The notes: generated by a model from the letters alone, not told the origin. A stretch of DNA of 64,000 nucleotides from Bolinopsis microptera (GCF_026151205.1 NC_087078.1:19332265-19396264), one strand, 5' to 3'. Shown: positions 1-33,398, numbered from the stretch's first letter. Translations and numbers: made by a program.

Positions 1-1817
1 AACAATTGTCAGGCGCGTCTCCTCTGTAATAGTTGTATTGAGAAATGAGATATTTCTTGCATGAAAGTAATTGCTTTCTTGGAGGCTGCCTGTTACTTTA
101 AAGTTACTATTACTGGGACTACAATGAAATATGACACAGTGCTCTGGGATATGTTAATGCACTCTAAAAATAAACGATGTCTATAGTTTCTTGGATGAAT
201 CGCTGTGGCTTGAATATATATAATATTTACATTATTGAAACTCTGAAATTGTACAGAGTGCAGGAAACGCTTTGTGGATAGGCACAAAATTGAATGCAGC
301 TAGGGGAGTTGGTAAAATTACCATTACCTGCAACAGGCAACATTACGCCACTGACCTGGGTACCTGGTAATATAAATGTTCTAGTAATATTAACTAACCA
401 GCTAACAGCCAGTCTCCTGAGTTGTAGAACTTATAAATTCAGGGGATGCAATAATAATGGGATTTTACCTTATTGTACCAGATTTGAGCTGCGAGTTGAC
501 TACAAAAGTAATGTACTTTTACACAGAAGTGTACCGTAAACATCTTGTGGCATATCTAACAAAATATCGTCAACTCATATTCTATTTTCGTCTATTTAAG
601 ATGTATTAAAAAGAGTGACATTAATAGTTCTCTAAATAAAATGGTTCCAAAAATGCAATTTTAATTTTAAGAACGCAATTTTTATAACCGAACCAGATCG
701 CTTGAAACTTAACCGGTTCTGTCAAGAGGTTGTCAGAGAAGGATTGATAATGACAAATTCTAAAATGCAACCTTTGAGATGGATTAATATAACTCAAATT
801 TCCCGGGAAAAAATATGATGTCAATTGTCAGGTGATAAGAAGAGTCTCAAAATCATTTAGTATAGACTATAAATGTTGGGCACATGGAAGGGTTATGTCT
901 TATAAAGAGGAATTTAGAGCGGGGTTTCGTGGGTCAATCTCTAAAATATGGCAGGCTTGAATCTTCAAAATGTGGTGTCCAAGAAGCTGAGATATATGAT
1001 GAGGAAGTAATCATGTTAATGTGACTGAGGCGTTTCCCCACCCTGACTGGGGCGTTTCCATGCCTTTTACTTCTCAGGGTGGGGTTCGTCTTAATAATCT
1101 ACAAGAATCATAAGATCTAGAACAACCTTTTTACTATTTAATTTCCAACCTGTCCCGCATCAACGCGATTATAATTGAGGAATGTACTTTGATTTAAATA
1201 AATAGATAAAAAAGAATGATAAGTCGATCGCAAGATATGTTTGTCATTTTATTGAATGCCTTACGAGACATATTTAAATGGTACGAAAGTCGGTGGTTTT
1301 TCGAAAAAAAACCACCATATTTTCGGACTACCAAAATTTAGATCACCATCATCATGGCAGTTTTAGGTGAAAATTCCCATATTTTCGTTTCATTTAGGTC
1401 ACTGGAATTATGTCGAACATAAATATGCATATGTCTCGTAAGATAGTTTTAGTAGTTATATTAATTTGCGTCTTACTTGCGGACAGTTGTTTTTGAAGTA
1501 ACTGACAGTGCAATAGAAATCCTTTTTTTCTATTATGTCTATATTGAAACTCAGATTCAGTTAGTTTCTTTTGAATTTGTAATGTCTTGACACTTTAATA
1601 CTGTAGCCTCCGGGTTCCCTTCTTGGCTCGCCCTTGGAGTTGTTAAGTCGTATAATACTGTATAGTCAATAGTTTTACCATTATTTAACATTAGTTAACG
1701 GTTTATCCGTCTCGTCGTAAACCCTCAGTACTTAACAAGTTAATTGTCTGTAAGTTGGGGAGGTAAAAGTTGTTAATCTATACAACAGTCTGCAGAGAAC
1801 TATTGATTTGAAGGCCA
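1..1817. other. No gene recognised
   Basis: AT-rich sequence with only short open frames in all six frames. I searched the minus strand here for the missing downstream exons of the PFTAIRE kinase (activation segment and C-lobe) and saw none. No RNA gene or long tandem array was seen. Confidence 0.5.
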
Positions 1818-1972
1818 TTAAAGCATTTGAACCAATCAAAAAAGTTTAAGTTGTTTATCTTTTACGGTTTTTGCAAAGAGTCGTGTTAAAGTTGATGCCG
1901 TGGTGTCAGTAAAATGGTACGGGTATATATAATATGTATCGTCTCGCTTTATATATATAGTAAGATAGATAA
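1818..1972 (+). repeat. Dispersed repeat family A, copy 1 (partial)
   Basis: Shares long stretches with 33081-33398 and 38543-38822, including the phrases CTTTTACGGTTTTTGC, CCGTGGTGTCAGTAAAATGG and CGTCTCGCTTTATATATA followed by AGTAAGATA. Only the 3' half is present here. All three copies lie in the same orientation. The class is unknown; a non-autonomous element is the simplest reading. No target-site duplication was identified. Confidence 0.75.
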
Positions 1973-3680
1973 AAAAGAATGATATGATAGTCGATCGCAA
2001 GATATTATGTCAGTCATTTTATTGAGTAGTGAAACTTTAATAATGACTTATTTAGTCTATAGAATATTTAGTTTATAGAATATAATGGAACCTCTAATTT
2101 TCCAATGTAATATAATTGACTAAAGACTGACAAGCAGTATATTTGTGGGTGGTCGTATAAATAATAATTGTCTCACAACACATACCAGACACGCCCACAC
2201 ACTGGTACGCCACTTTAATACTCAACAACCAATCAAACAACTTAATTGGAACCGAGAAATTGGGGGGTTAAAAATAGATCTGCATTTTCCCGGCCTGTTC
2301 AAACAACGTCATGTTCTTATCTTTTAGCCAATTACAGGATACTGTGGATATAATTCTCATTTAACCCAATCTACTAAATATTTAATTCTGTATTTATGAT
2401 GAGGATATGACTTTGTTATTCGTAAGAAAATGCAACCAATCCCGATCCAGACATATTTTAAACATTATATTTCATTATATACATCACAGACAGCATCAAA
2501 ATACACTTTGGAATGGGGCCTAGGCCTAATTGGAAAAAAGATTTTTGCAATCAATCGAGCGGTATCCTACTGTATCCTGTCATTACTACAACTTAAAATC
2601 AATTTCAAAATTTGCACGAATTAGTTGCAATACCATCTGTCATGTTGTCTATGTTATAATGATACTGACAAGACGTCATAGATTGATTCGGATTGAGAGC
2701 CGAAATCATGGAGAACTTCCAGTTCCATTTCTTCAGCCTGAACATGGCTCAACAGTGAACATGCAGGTTTTCGGTATTGCACTGCAGAGTGCAGGTCTAT
2801 GTGGCAAGCAGTGTGAGAATGAGGGTAGTAGCCTACCAACCGCCCGTAATGAACTGTCTATACTGCATAACAAACTGCAGTATCTTCATGGTTTAATGTC
2901 TATCGTTAATATCTTCTTGTTCTATAGTATTTATATATTAGTAGTATTATTATCCCGACGTCAGTCATCACTCCACTGACAGGCCTGTAAACTGTTAAGG
3001 TCCATGAAGACTCAGGTCCCACCTTCATCTCCCCAAGAAGTTAATGGGGAAATCACCATAATATAAGCTCATACTTTTAGCTTGGATTGAAAGGATTGTT
3101 GATTTTGTCACAATATACATAAGACGTCATATGTTTGTTTGTTTGGGGACCGGTTTTTTATACCCGGCCAATGTTTACAAAATAATATAATACATAACAA
3201 TATAATTTTATTTAATATGCGTGAATATGAAAATTGAAAATGTTGATTACGTCTATTCATTAAAAACAAAAACAGAAACTTTAAAAATTAAAACTTGTAT
3301 ATCATGATTTATTAACATATAGTGACAAATAATTTGATTTGATACGACAGATGATCACACGCACTGTTTTATAAGCTACTTGAGGTTAAAACAAAAAAGA
3401 GTAACTGAGCCCATGTCTTATCAGCACCTGGTAGCGCTATCTATATGATGCTATTAATATGACAGTGAATGGGCAGTGAAAAAAAAGTGGCATATGGTTG
3501 ATAGTGACTAGTGTGCTAACCGTCTGGTTTTATTTATTCCTTAGTTTATTCTCGGTAGTTGATTTGTTGTGTGCCTGATCTTGTCGATTTACGTAGCCCG
3601 GGTAAATTATGTAACAGAAAAGGTGGCCATTCTTCATCGTTTCCTGAGCTTTGTAGTTCTATCATTACACGCTTCGCTGA
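1973..3680. other. No gene recognised
   Basis: Open frames at 2145-2327 and 2430-2979 have no recognisable motif and no convincing splice context. They look like chance ORFs. The end nearest 3.55 kb is probably the 3' untranslated part of the minus-strand LINE that follows, but no poly(A) or short terminal repeat marks the boundary. Confidence 0.4.
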
Positions 3681-3686
3681 TTTCTT

Positions 3687-5549
3687 TTATATGCTTATTG
3701 AGAAAATGCTAGATGGGCAAGTTATGCGACTAATGTTGTGCTCGGTAATAGCTAATATAGGACCTTTATACAGAACACTAGCGCGTAGATCTGGTTGAGA
3801 GAACGTTGTTAGCCAGTCGATATTGTCGTCATAAGACGTGCCATACTTTGGTATATCGGGAGGAAATAAGTCTTTTATCGACGACGGCAGAAGGCCAGGC
3901 ATGTAAGTTATCTTGTGCATCAGAGTCAGAGCATTTTTTATGATGACCCCGTGTACAGATAATATTTCGTACTCTTTAAACGTAGTTTTAGTATGATCCG
4001 GAAGCTTACCGTCCTTGTAATAGTAATTCACGTAGCCCGGCATAACTGCTCGTATTCCCTGCTTTTGTTTAGTGAACAGTGATTCAATATGGGATTTTGC
4101 AGCAAAGCCCCAAACTAGTGAACAGAAATTTAAGTGAGATTGTACAAAACTTTGGAAGATCTGTAAGCGTGCTTTGATTGGTAATTTGCGTTTTATTTTG
4201 AACATAATACCTATAAACCGTGACATTTTTGTTTTGACGGCTCGGATGTGGCTGGCCCATTTTAGTTTGTCGTCGACGATAACTCCTAAAAACCTGGCCT
4301 CCGTTTTGCGTTCTATAGGAGAGTTGTCGATACTTACTTGTAGAGACGATAGATCTACCCGTCTTTTTGAAAATACCATATAGCAAGTCTTCTTCAGATT
4401 AAGAGCTAGGCCGTTCGAGTTAACCCATTTTATCAACACGTCAGTGAGGTGGTTTACTTTGGATATAATGTCTTGTACATTTGATCCGGTGATAATAATG
4501 TTTGCGTCGTCTGCGTATAATATAAATTTAGCTAGGTTACTGATTCCTGGTAAGTCATTGATATATATGACAAAGAGCAGGGGGCCTAATATGCTCCCTT
4601 GTGGAACACCGTATATCATAGATTCTAATGATGAATTGGAGCCGTTTAGGGAAACAAATTGACTGCGACCACTGAGGTATGACTCGAACCATTTCAACGC
4701 AATGCCACGAATACCGTAATGCTCAAGTTTCCTGAGTAATGTCGCGTGATCTAGGACGTCAAATGCCTTGCTATAGTCTAAAAGTAATAAAAGTGCTATT
4801 TGGTTCTTATTTAGAGAATGCAGAATAGAGCTCTGAGCATTGAGAAGTGCGTGCTCACATGATCTTCCTGGTCGGAATCCGTACTGATTCTCGAATAGAG
4901 AGTTATTCTTGTCGAGAAATTCTAAAACGCGTCTGTGCATTAGTTTTTCATAAATTTTTGAGAACGAGCCCAGAAGCGAAATAGGTCTATAATTCGCTAC
5001 GTCGAGTTTACAATCTCCTTTGTGTATAGGTGTAACTTTTGCCGTTTTCAAAGCTTTAGGGAAAGCTCCCTCTACAAAAGATGTGTTAACTACTTTTGCT
5101 AAGGCGCATAAAAAATTTTGGCATGTGCTGGCTATTTTCAAGGGCTCAATCTTTGAATCGAGAGTTGCCTTATTTTTTAGGCCAATAATAATTCTATGAA
5201 TCTCGGTGGGCCCAGTAGGTTCGAGGTAGATAGACGTTGGACATGACCCGGTCAGATACTCCTGGAACCCCCCAGGATCGAAGGTCTGTCGGGAACTGAT
5301 CTGAGACTTGATGTTGGCTGCGATGCTGGAAAAGTAGCCATTGAACTTTTCAGCGACTGCCGAGTTAGTACTCAAGATCGTCCCGTCAGTATCCCTCAAT
5401 CTGATTTGATCAGATCCCCGTCTTTTTCTGTTTAGCAGGCCGTTGATTATCTCCCATTGTTTTTTGGAACAGTCCTGATATTTTTCAAATTGTTTTTTGT
5501 AATACCGCTCCTTGGCAATGTTAACGTGTTTACTGCAAAATAGTTTCAT
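3687..5549 (-). CDS. LINE (jockey/CR1-like) reverse transcriptase, 5'-truncated
   Basis: Non-LTR retrotransposon reverse transcriptase of about 620 residues on the minus strand. Visible RT signatures in order are VTPIHKGD and NYRPISLL (fingers), LLDYSKAFDVLDH (palm, motif A), GVPQGSILGPLLF (motif B), the catalytic box FILYADDANI (YADD in motif C) and ARFLGVIVDDKLKW (motif D/E and thumb). The frame stays open upstream of the first ATG to about 5602 (reading ...TEPTDENIAAYDKM...), so that ATG is not a true start. The apurinic endonuclease domain that normally precedes RT is missing, which marks a 5'-truncated insertion. The RT part has no stop or frameshift. It lies beyond the kinase's most 3' visible exon in the same orientation, perhaps in the next intron. 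The exact clade is uncertain. Confidence 0.9.
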   Translation of the reverse strand: MKLFCSKHVNIAKERYYKKQFEKYQDCSKKQWEIINGLLNRKRRGSDQIRLRDTDGTILSTNSAVAEKFNGYFSSIAANIKSQISSRQTFDPGGFQEYLTGSCPTSIYLEPTGPTEIHRIIIGLKNKATLDSKIEPLKIASTCQNFLCALAKVVNTSFVEGAFPKALKTAKVTPIHKGDCKLDVANYRPISLLGSFSKIYEKLMHRRVLEFLDKNNSLFENQYGFRPGRSCEHALLNAQSSILHSLNKNQIALLLLLDYSKAFDVLDHATLLRKLEHYGIRGIALKWFESYLSGRSQFVSLNGSNSSLESMIYGVPQGSILGPLLFVIYINDLPGISNLAKFILYADDANIIITGSNVQDIISKVNHLTDVLIKWVNSNGLALNLKKTCYMVFSKRRVDLSSLQVSIDNSPIERKTEARFLGVIVDDKLKWASHIRAVKTKMSRFIGIMFKIKRKLPIKARLQIFQSFVQSHLNFCSLVWGFAAKSHIESLFTKQKQGIRAVMPGYVNYYYKDGKLPDHTKTTFKEYEILSVHGVIIKNALTLMHKITYMPGLLPSSIKDLFPPDIPKYGTSYDDNIDWLTTFSQPDLRASVLYKGPILAITEHNISRITCPSSIFSISI

Positions 5550-5629
5550 TTTATCGTATGCAGCTATGTTTTCATCAGTAGGCTCTGTGATATTAAGATG
5601 GTATAATAATAATGATAATAATATAATAA

Positions 5630-5636
5630 TAAAATA

Positions 5637-5670
<34 letters not shown>

Positions 5671-5680
5671 ATAATAATTA
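5630..5680. repeat. A-rich/AAT microsatellite
   Basis: About 30 consecutive A flanked on both sides by (AAT)n/(ATA)n. It abuts the truncated 5' end of the minus-strand LINE. Relative to that element it is a T-run upstream, so it is not the LINE's own poly(A) tail. It could be the tail of an older plus-strand insertion or simply the integration site. Confidence 0.8.
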
Positions 5681-5689
5681 TAAACGGTT

Positions 5690-6590
5690 CATTTCATTTT
5701 CATCAGAAAACAATAACTCCACACCCCTCTGATATTCAATAATATTGACAATATTAAATAATATCATAATACTGCTCAGATCTTTACATTATAACGCCCC
5801 AGGCCGAATAAGATCTTTATTAGCAATACTCGAAGCAACAGAGAGAGAAAGTTGCGCACATAGCAGCCCCACCCTCTCGAGCCTTAAATTAATAGAGGAT
5901 ATTGGCAGGTGTCAGTATACCAGGAATATTCCCCTGGAGACCTATATCTCAGAGGTGAGAGGAGGGGTTGTTGGTCAGACATTTCAAAGACAACATGCTA
6001 AGTGCAGGGGGGCAGTGACAGTTCTTTCACAGCGCCGTAAATTGAGTACCATTTTGACGTGACGTGAAATAGACAACGTGATTTTATAAAAGCTTCGTTA
6101 TTTAGTAGTCATATTTAAGATTTTTGTAGAGGAAGTTTTATGACCGTATTTCGTGAGTTTGAAAAAAAAACGACGCAAATTGCAGATTTAAAATTTAGTG
6201 CCAGGGCGTATTATATCATATTATATATATCGAGGATACTGAAATGTACGCAGGTTTTGGGTAATGGGATATGCCCAGGTTGAGCTAAATGATTTTAAGT
6301 GATACGCCCACAGAGGAAGAGAACAGTGATCACGTGACATGTTCAAATGGGCAAACCTCTAAATTTAGAGACATCAGTTAAAACCGTTACAAAGAGTTAA
6401 TGCTGATTAGGGTAGTTTATTAGAATATAATATGTCCTCATTAAAGTTCAGCAATATGGAACAGTTAAAGTTATCAATCATTCTGTCAAATTCTCCCTTT
6501 CTGCAAAACACAATGTTTCACTAAATGAGTAAATGCAACCTTGCCTGCAACGTTGATACGTTGTAATTGGTCAGGACATGTCCTTATCAT
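5690..6590. other. No gene recognised
   Basis: One open frame at 5745-6062 (plus strand) has no family motif. No splice-supported exon of a known family was found on either strand. Confidence 0.4.
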
Positions 6591-6654
6591 ATCTGTATCA
6601 AATCTGTATCAAATCTGTATCAAATCTGTATCAAATCTGTATCAAATCTGTATC
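6591..6654. repeat. 11-bp minisatellite ATCTGTATCAA
   Basis: About six perfect tandem copies of ATCTGTATCAA. Short and homogeneous, so probably a recent expansion. Confidence 0.95.
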
Positions 6655-6888
6655 ATGTATGTTATGTGGAAGTAAAGTGCATCTGGCTCACTTTATCAAT
6701 TATACTGTTATAGCGGACAAGGCTTAACAACTTCACTGGTACAGGCAGAGTATTGGTTACTTAAACTCTAACAAAGTTGCTAAAGAGTTATTAAAGAGTT
6801 ACTAAACATATTTATCTGAACCAAAGTGAGCACCAACTAGATATTGATGAGTGTAATTACTAGTCTTTGATATAGAGCTCTAAGTGAG

Positions 6889-7028
6889 TAGTACTAGTAG
6901 TTAGTGCCCAGAGTGTGCCCTGCACAGTGTACAGTACTAGTAGTTAGTGCCCAGAGTGTGCCCTGCAAAGTGTACAGTACTAGTAGTTAGTGCCCAGAGT
7001 GTGCACAGTGTACAGTACTAGTAGTTAG
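6889..7028. repeat. Tandem repeat with ACTAGTAGTTAGTGCCCAGA
   Basis: Three to four tandem copies of a unit of about 40 to 55 bp containing GTACTAGTAGTTAGTGCCCA and GTGTGCCCTGCA; the last copies are shortened. Confidence 0.85.
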
Positions 7029-7231
7029 TAAGTCACAATGACTTAGTTTACTCAGATCAGAATGACTCAGTTCACTAAGAACACAATGACTCAGTTTACT
7101 CAGATCATAATGACTCAGTTCAACAAGATCAGCATGACTTAGTTTACTCAGATCTGAATGACTCAGTTCACTAAGAACACAATGACTCAGTTTACTCAGA
7201 TCATAATGACTCAGTTTACTCAGATCATAAT
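7029..7231. repeat. Degenerate repeat rich in TGACTCAG (AP-1-like) sites
   Basis: Tandem and higher-order repeat of AATGACTCAGTT(T/C)ACT followed by CAGATCATA or AAGAACACA. It holds about six TGACTCA heptamers plus two TGACTTA variants in 200 bp. TGACTCA is the AP-1 (Fos/Jun/bZIP) consensus. Whether the cluster is functional or only a by-product of repeat expansion cannot be told from sequence. Confidence 0.8.
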
Positions 7232-8510
7232 ATGACTATTTTTCTCTGACGTCACCACTTTATATTTACTCTCGTTACACGATCAGATTTGACTTTTGAG
7301 CGCAATTACAGCCAGAATCCCAACCTAATCGCTATATTTAAATTAGAGCCAGTTGTCATACTACGATATTATTTTGTAGGTTATCCAACTTACTACTTAT
7401 TACTTACTAGAACTAGTATAGTAGTATCCGGTAGAAAACAGAACATTATAATTATCTAATCTCTTTTGTAAATAAAACTGAAGCTTAGTTTTTCAAAATT
7501 AGGCTCCAAAACGACAGTTATTCTTCTTCCAAAACAGTTAAATATCTTCAGATAGAGCTCTCAAACCGCGCGGTGTACAGATCTTCATCTTCATAACTAC
7601 ATAACTGCTTAAAAGAATGATCCGTTTATTCAAGCAATTACTCTCCAGTGCTAGTCTAAGAGATGATCTCGTATTTGAGGGAAGTACATGTATGGAATAC
7701 CAAATACCAGACGTTTATTAATTAGTTTATCAGTTATAATATAATACTCCAGTAGCATGGGGAGGAGTTGTACTGGAGTCATACACTTACTGAAACTACT
7801 ACACACTAACGACCACCACAAGTCTGGTAACATACACTATACAGTACACTGCAATGTACACTCTATACACTATACATTGTGTATCGTGTACACGGAAAGC
7901 TCTTTAATCTTTATACCCCAAAATAAAGTAAGAGGATTAAAATGGGGGCTTGGGTACAGGGATGGGTGCAAGGACGCAGGGTCGGGGATAACATGTAGGT
8001 TATAATATTAGGTAATGATCGGTAAAATATAATGTGAGACCCGATCATATAGGACTACCGTACACGGTATACACTATACATTGACAGTATTGGTATAGTA
8101 CCTACTTAGTACTATACAATAGTATAGAGTAGTACACATTTGATAGTTAATACTGATACATCCGGTACATATTATGATCTATTATCTATCTCTGTAAAGT
8201 ATCATGATAATATCAAGACAATGCGAGTCATTGCTCCACTTCCACACGTGTTACATTACATCTTGTAATGTAATATTCTATATTTAGTACCGTCTATTTA
8301 TAATGTACCGGGTACACTGCACTCAAATAGTCTATCTTATATTTCATAGCACATACATATGTAGTTCGTATGTGTTTACAGTATCAAGTATGTATCGCTA
8401 TATCATAACATGTCAAACAAACTTAATTAATCCTCATTTAAGTATTTATTTTAATGTAAGCATATTATAATGACCAATAATAGAATCTGAGTCAATCTGT
8501 GTTGGTATGA
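7232..8510. other. No gene recognised
   Basis: Only short ORFs (7651-7833 minus, 7757-8005 plus) without motifs. Many short TATACACTATACA-like stretches occur, but no long repeat. Confidence 0.4.
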
Positions 8511-8671
8511 GTTGTGTGTAGTTTGTGTGTAGTTTGTGTGTAGTTTGTGTGCAGTTTGTGTGTAGTTTGTGTGTAGTTTGTGTGTAGTTTGTGTGCAGTT
8601 TGTGTGTAGTTTGTGTGTAGTTTGTGTGTAGTTTGTGTGTAGTTTGTGTGTAGTTTGTGTGTAGTTTCTAT
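8511..8671. repeat. 11-bp minisatellite TAGTTTGTGTG
   Basis: About 14 tandem units of TAGTTTGTGTG with a recurrent C variant (CAGTTTGTGTG). The minus-strand ORF across it (repeating HTNYTQT) is a by-product of the repeat. Confidence 0.95.
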
Positions 8672-9600
8672 TATAGACTACAAATGTGTGGTAGACTTCA
8701 AATGAACGTGATCTTCGAATCAATTACGAGATTAGCCACGTAAACCGGAAATGCACAATCTTATATTGAATTACATTTAAGTTTTAAATAGTGCCTGGTA
8801 TGGGATTTGGTAAATTTTTAGCTCAATGAATACGGACAGGAATAAACACCCGAGTGAAATGTGTTCGGAATTGTGAAATGTGTACAGTGAAATGGTAGTG
8901 AAATGTTATTGAAATGTAAGTGAAATGTAAGGGGAGGTAAGTAATAAGATGCGTAATACGAGCAGTATGAACTTACACTCAGTAACATTGTATCAAATAT
9001 AGTATATATTTATATAATATAGTGTAGGTATATCAATGGATCTTTTTTACAGGATGAAGTTAAGACAAATAGATATAAAATTATTTCAAAAGTACATCAG
9101 CTACCATACCCCAGACTTTTGAAACCGGAACACTCTGAACTAAGCACAGGTATGATCTGGATTACTTCACAGTCAAGTGTTAATGTCAGTGCATGTCTGC
9201 TATTTCATATGGCATTTAAGATATGTACTCCAAAGTTCGACCTTGTTTACGGTAAAATGTCATACATAAAGACAGAGGAGTACACGAGTGGTCTGTTTCT
9301 TAGGAATTCTCTTATTCGTGGCTAGTTTACTCGAGTTACTCGTCCGCCAAAGTGGACTAAAAGTACGTTACTCTGAGCTTTCCCAGATGAACAGAGTACA
9401 AATTACACAGAATTCTGTCACGTGACCATGTCTGTGTAGATGGTAGATATTCTGTTATTTTCTTTTTTACATCACGATTTTCTTATTCTTCACAAATACA
9501 ATACAACATATTATATACCTAATGCATGCTGTGGTAACGTATGGTAAAATATTGCCAAGAATGTTTGTTATTTTACAATTCAAAAAGTCCAGAAACTCAC
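8672..9600. other. Probable 3' intron of the kinase gene; no exon seen
   Basis: Begins on the minus strand with the donor GTGAGT at 9600-9595, directly after the DFG exon. No downstream exon (activation loop, expected to resemble EVVTLWYRPP) was found from here to position 1, so this intron probably runs out of the window. Confidence 0.5.
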
Positions 9601-30400
<20,800 letters not shown>

Positions 30401-30652
30401 GGTAGCGCCAAATTCTGGTGGAGCGGTTGAAAATGAGAGCTCTGTTCTTCTGTTAAATTGAACTTAAACCACTGTAAAATAAAACTGCTCGAGAATCAGA
30501 CTGAAGTGGGAGATTCAGACTGAAGTAACAATTTTCTGAGGAAAAACGGGTCAAAGTAAGGATTCAACAAACTAGAGCACTCGACTAACGTGAGTACAAC
30601 TATGCTCACGTAACTGTGTTGAACGTACAGCACATAGCAACTGACGCACTAG

Positions 30653-30661
30653 CATATATAG
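30653..30661 (-). promoter_or_regulatory. TATA-like box upstream of the kinase start
   Basis: CTATATATG on the minus strand, about 255 nt upstream of the ATG at 30400. This is position and sequence only; AT-rich sequence gives many such matches. Confidence 0.15.
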
Positions 30662-30680
30662 AGCTGTCAGGGCTGAGTGT

Positions 30681-33080
30681 GTGTATTTTTAGCCAATATA
30701 TTCCTTGATAAGTTAATTCGGCGCTAGTCACGTGGGCTATCAGTACAATTTAGGTTGGTTCAGCCTGCTCCCCGACAGCTATTGGCATTTATATTGCAGA
30801 CTACGTGAGCCCAGAATAAACCAGGGTCACGTGGTCACACCACGTGATATAATATCTAATATGTCCCACTTTATTCAGTTGGGGCAGGATTATCCGGATC
30901 TTCAGTTGGCGGATGAAGGTCTGCCACTTCCGGGCCGCTTCAGCCCAGTTTCAATTAATCAGGAGCATCCTGTCACATAATTGATCCACAGCTTTGCAGT
31001 GATTAATTAACCACTTTACATTGCGTGCCCGGCATGACAACTGTCAGTGGTATGTATCACATACGTAGAACGTTTTGGAGCTTGTTAATGTTGGCATAGG
31101 TTGTAGCCCTTGCTTAATATAAAGCAATACTTAATTAACGTGTGAACACTGAAAAGTTGGTCTATATTTAAACTGCGCCAATGAGATAGGTATCACATTA
31201 TTACATAAACAGCTTATTTTGCCAACAAAACACGCCTATATGGCTGGCCTGATGTATAAAACTGACAGGGAATTCAGGTAACAATCGTGCATCAACAAGC
31301 TAGAAAAGTAGTAAAACATCCCTTTTTATAACTTTATCGATCGAGTAATTGGAAAAAGAAGTGTCCAGGGTCGAAATGCCAAATCGCTATCGCTAATGCA
31401 GTGCCAACACATCTCAGTGCGGTTAAGATATTGTAATTAAATAAATATAAAATCATCAGAACAGTAGTGACGTTGTTGACAAGAGTGACGGTGTCATATC
31501 TCGGACTACTTATCGAAACGAAGAAATGAAGACGGAGCACTAAGAGAACTAAGTCAACTAAGAGAACTAAGTCAACTAAGAGAACTAAGTCAACTAAGTC
31601 AACTAAGAGTGAAAACTATGAGAACTAAGTGTCAAATGAAGGTAGCTTCAGGTGGCACTGAGAGACCCCCAACAAACAAATCTATCATTAAAATTAAGCC
31701 ACTATATTTTATAATCCTGATGGTTGAGCCCATGTGCACGAAGTATCGCCGTATAAGGAGGTTATAGTGAGAAGAAAACCGTGAGAAGACCAGGGAAAAA
31801 TTCCTTAAATGGTGGTTTTGAAGTTGTTTTTCATTACCGTTGACTGGACAAAGTTTAGTTCATGTGAGAGGAATTATTTTATTAAAGAGGAGAATACTGC
31901 TGAGAGTTAGGTAACTATACTACTGACTACTACTACATAACTCCTTAAACTATCAAATTACTTCGTGGACCCGGGAAGGGACGACCACTCCTACTTTCGC
32001 CCCAAAGTGCAACTGCTTATCCGTTACTAAAGATCTTAAAGACTTCGGGATGGGCTTAAACGAATCCGAACTGTTTCTGCCCTTAGAGCCAAGCCAAATT
32101 GCGCGAACTTTTAATAGGAGTATGAAAAATTACATCAACTGAGCATTTGTGCAGGGAATATAAAGAAATCGGTAAAAAACGAAGAATTTCGCCTCCCTAT
32201 GCATAATATTATGTACTTTGATAGTTAAAACCTTTAGAAGGGTCTGTGCGATCTCAGGATTATCTAATGACTTTCAGGAAGATGACTTTACAAATAACAA
32301 CAAATTGTTGCTTTAATTAACTTTGATTAAGCTAAATAAAAGTAAGTGTGCACTTCATACCTCGTAAATTACATGATTTCATCATTTTATGACGTATCAG
32401 TTAATGCACGGCTGTCACCGCAGCAGTTTACGCTGTCTCTGCACGAGTAAACTAAGCGAAGTGAACTAGGCACTGTTAAACACCCATTCCCTGGGATTCT
32501 TGGCAAATTTGAATACTTTGCCGGAAAATCGAAATCCCAGTTTATCGGTAAAATATGGTTACTCAGCAAAGGGTTAAGAAGGCTCCGTCAGTCATCAGCA
32601 AGATAAAGTATCAAGATTCAACACCAGCTTGAAACACAATCAATTTACGGGGTAGAAAAAGCAAAATAAATTTGTGTCACAAAATTATCAATAAATGGAC
32701 AACACCGGACCTTAGAAACGCACTCAACAACGTTTCGAAGGACCAAACAAATGTGATTGACTACATAAGCAGGTTATAGCATTTAACTGTGTTAAGAACC
32801 AAGCTAAGGGAGATAGTTGGCTCTCAGAAACTAAAGTTTTACTCTCATTTTACTGGTAAACGCACCATTCAAATCGGACATATTTATATTATTAGCCCAA
32901 ATTGGGCTTGTTGAAATTGTTATATTCCTTAATAGCTTAATCGTGTGCACCAATGTTGGAATATTGGATGCTGAAGATAAATTCTTGGTAATGGTATTTT
33001 ACTTATAGTTTGACATTTACGCTTGTACAGGAGCTGCTTTTGCGCTCATAAAGTTTCTTTTCTTGTCCTTTATTTGTGTC
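30681..33080. other. Intergenic; no gene recognised
   Basis: Contains a short AACTAAGTC(A)ACTAAGAG repeat at 31549-31605. No ORF with a family motif; ORFs at 30732-30980, 31334-31540 and 32387-32569 look random. Confidence 0.45.
31549..31605. repeat. 18-bp tandem repeat AACTAAGTCAACTAAGAG
   Basis: About three copies, the last partial. Confidence 0.85.
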
Positions 33081-33398
33081 TAACCCTAAAGTGGTGTCAA
33101 GAGGTAGAGACTGAAATAATTATTACCTATTTAAATCGCGTTTTTGACACCACTTGGGGATCCAAATTTTGGGCACTAAAATTCTTATTTCATGGCTATT
33201 TTTTATTTTTTCATGCTGATTTGAAAAGCATTAAAGCATTTGACCAAGTCAAAAAAGTTTCAGTTGTATATCTTTTACGGTTTTTGCGGAAAGTTGAGTT
33301 AAAGTTGATGCCGTGGTGTCAGTAAAATGGCACGGATAAACACATCCATCCATCCATCCATATATTATATCGTCTCGCTTTATATATAGTAAGATATC
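33081..33398 (+). repeat. Dispersed repeat family A, copy 2 (longest)
   Basis: Starts TAACCCTAAAGTGGTGTCAA and ends CGCTTTATATATAGTAAGAT. It has an internal inverted repeat (AAGTGGTGTCAA against TTGACACCACTT at about 33146) and a local CATC microsatellite. Closely similar to 38543-38822. Confidence 0.85.

Noticed and set aside
2530-2979. 149-residue plus-strand ORF as a host gene
   Set aside because: No recognisable family motif, no splice or Kozak support, and mixed hydrophobic composition typical of random ORFs.
5630-5680. Poly(A) as the tail of the neighbouring LINE
   Set aside because: The LINE is on the minus strand, so this A-run is at its 5' side and in the wrong orientation to be its tail.
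8511-8671. Telomere-like TTTGTGTG repeat
   Set aside because: The unit TAGTTTGTGTG does not match any standard telomere repeat and the array is short and internal.
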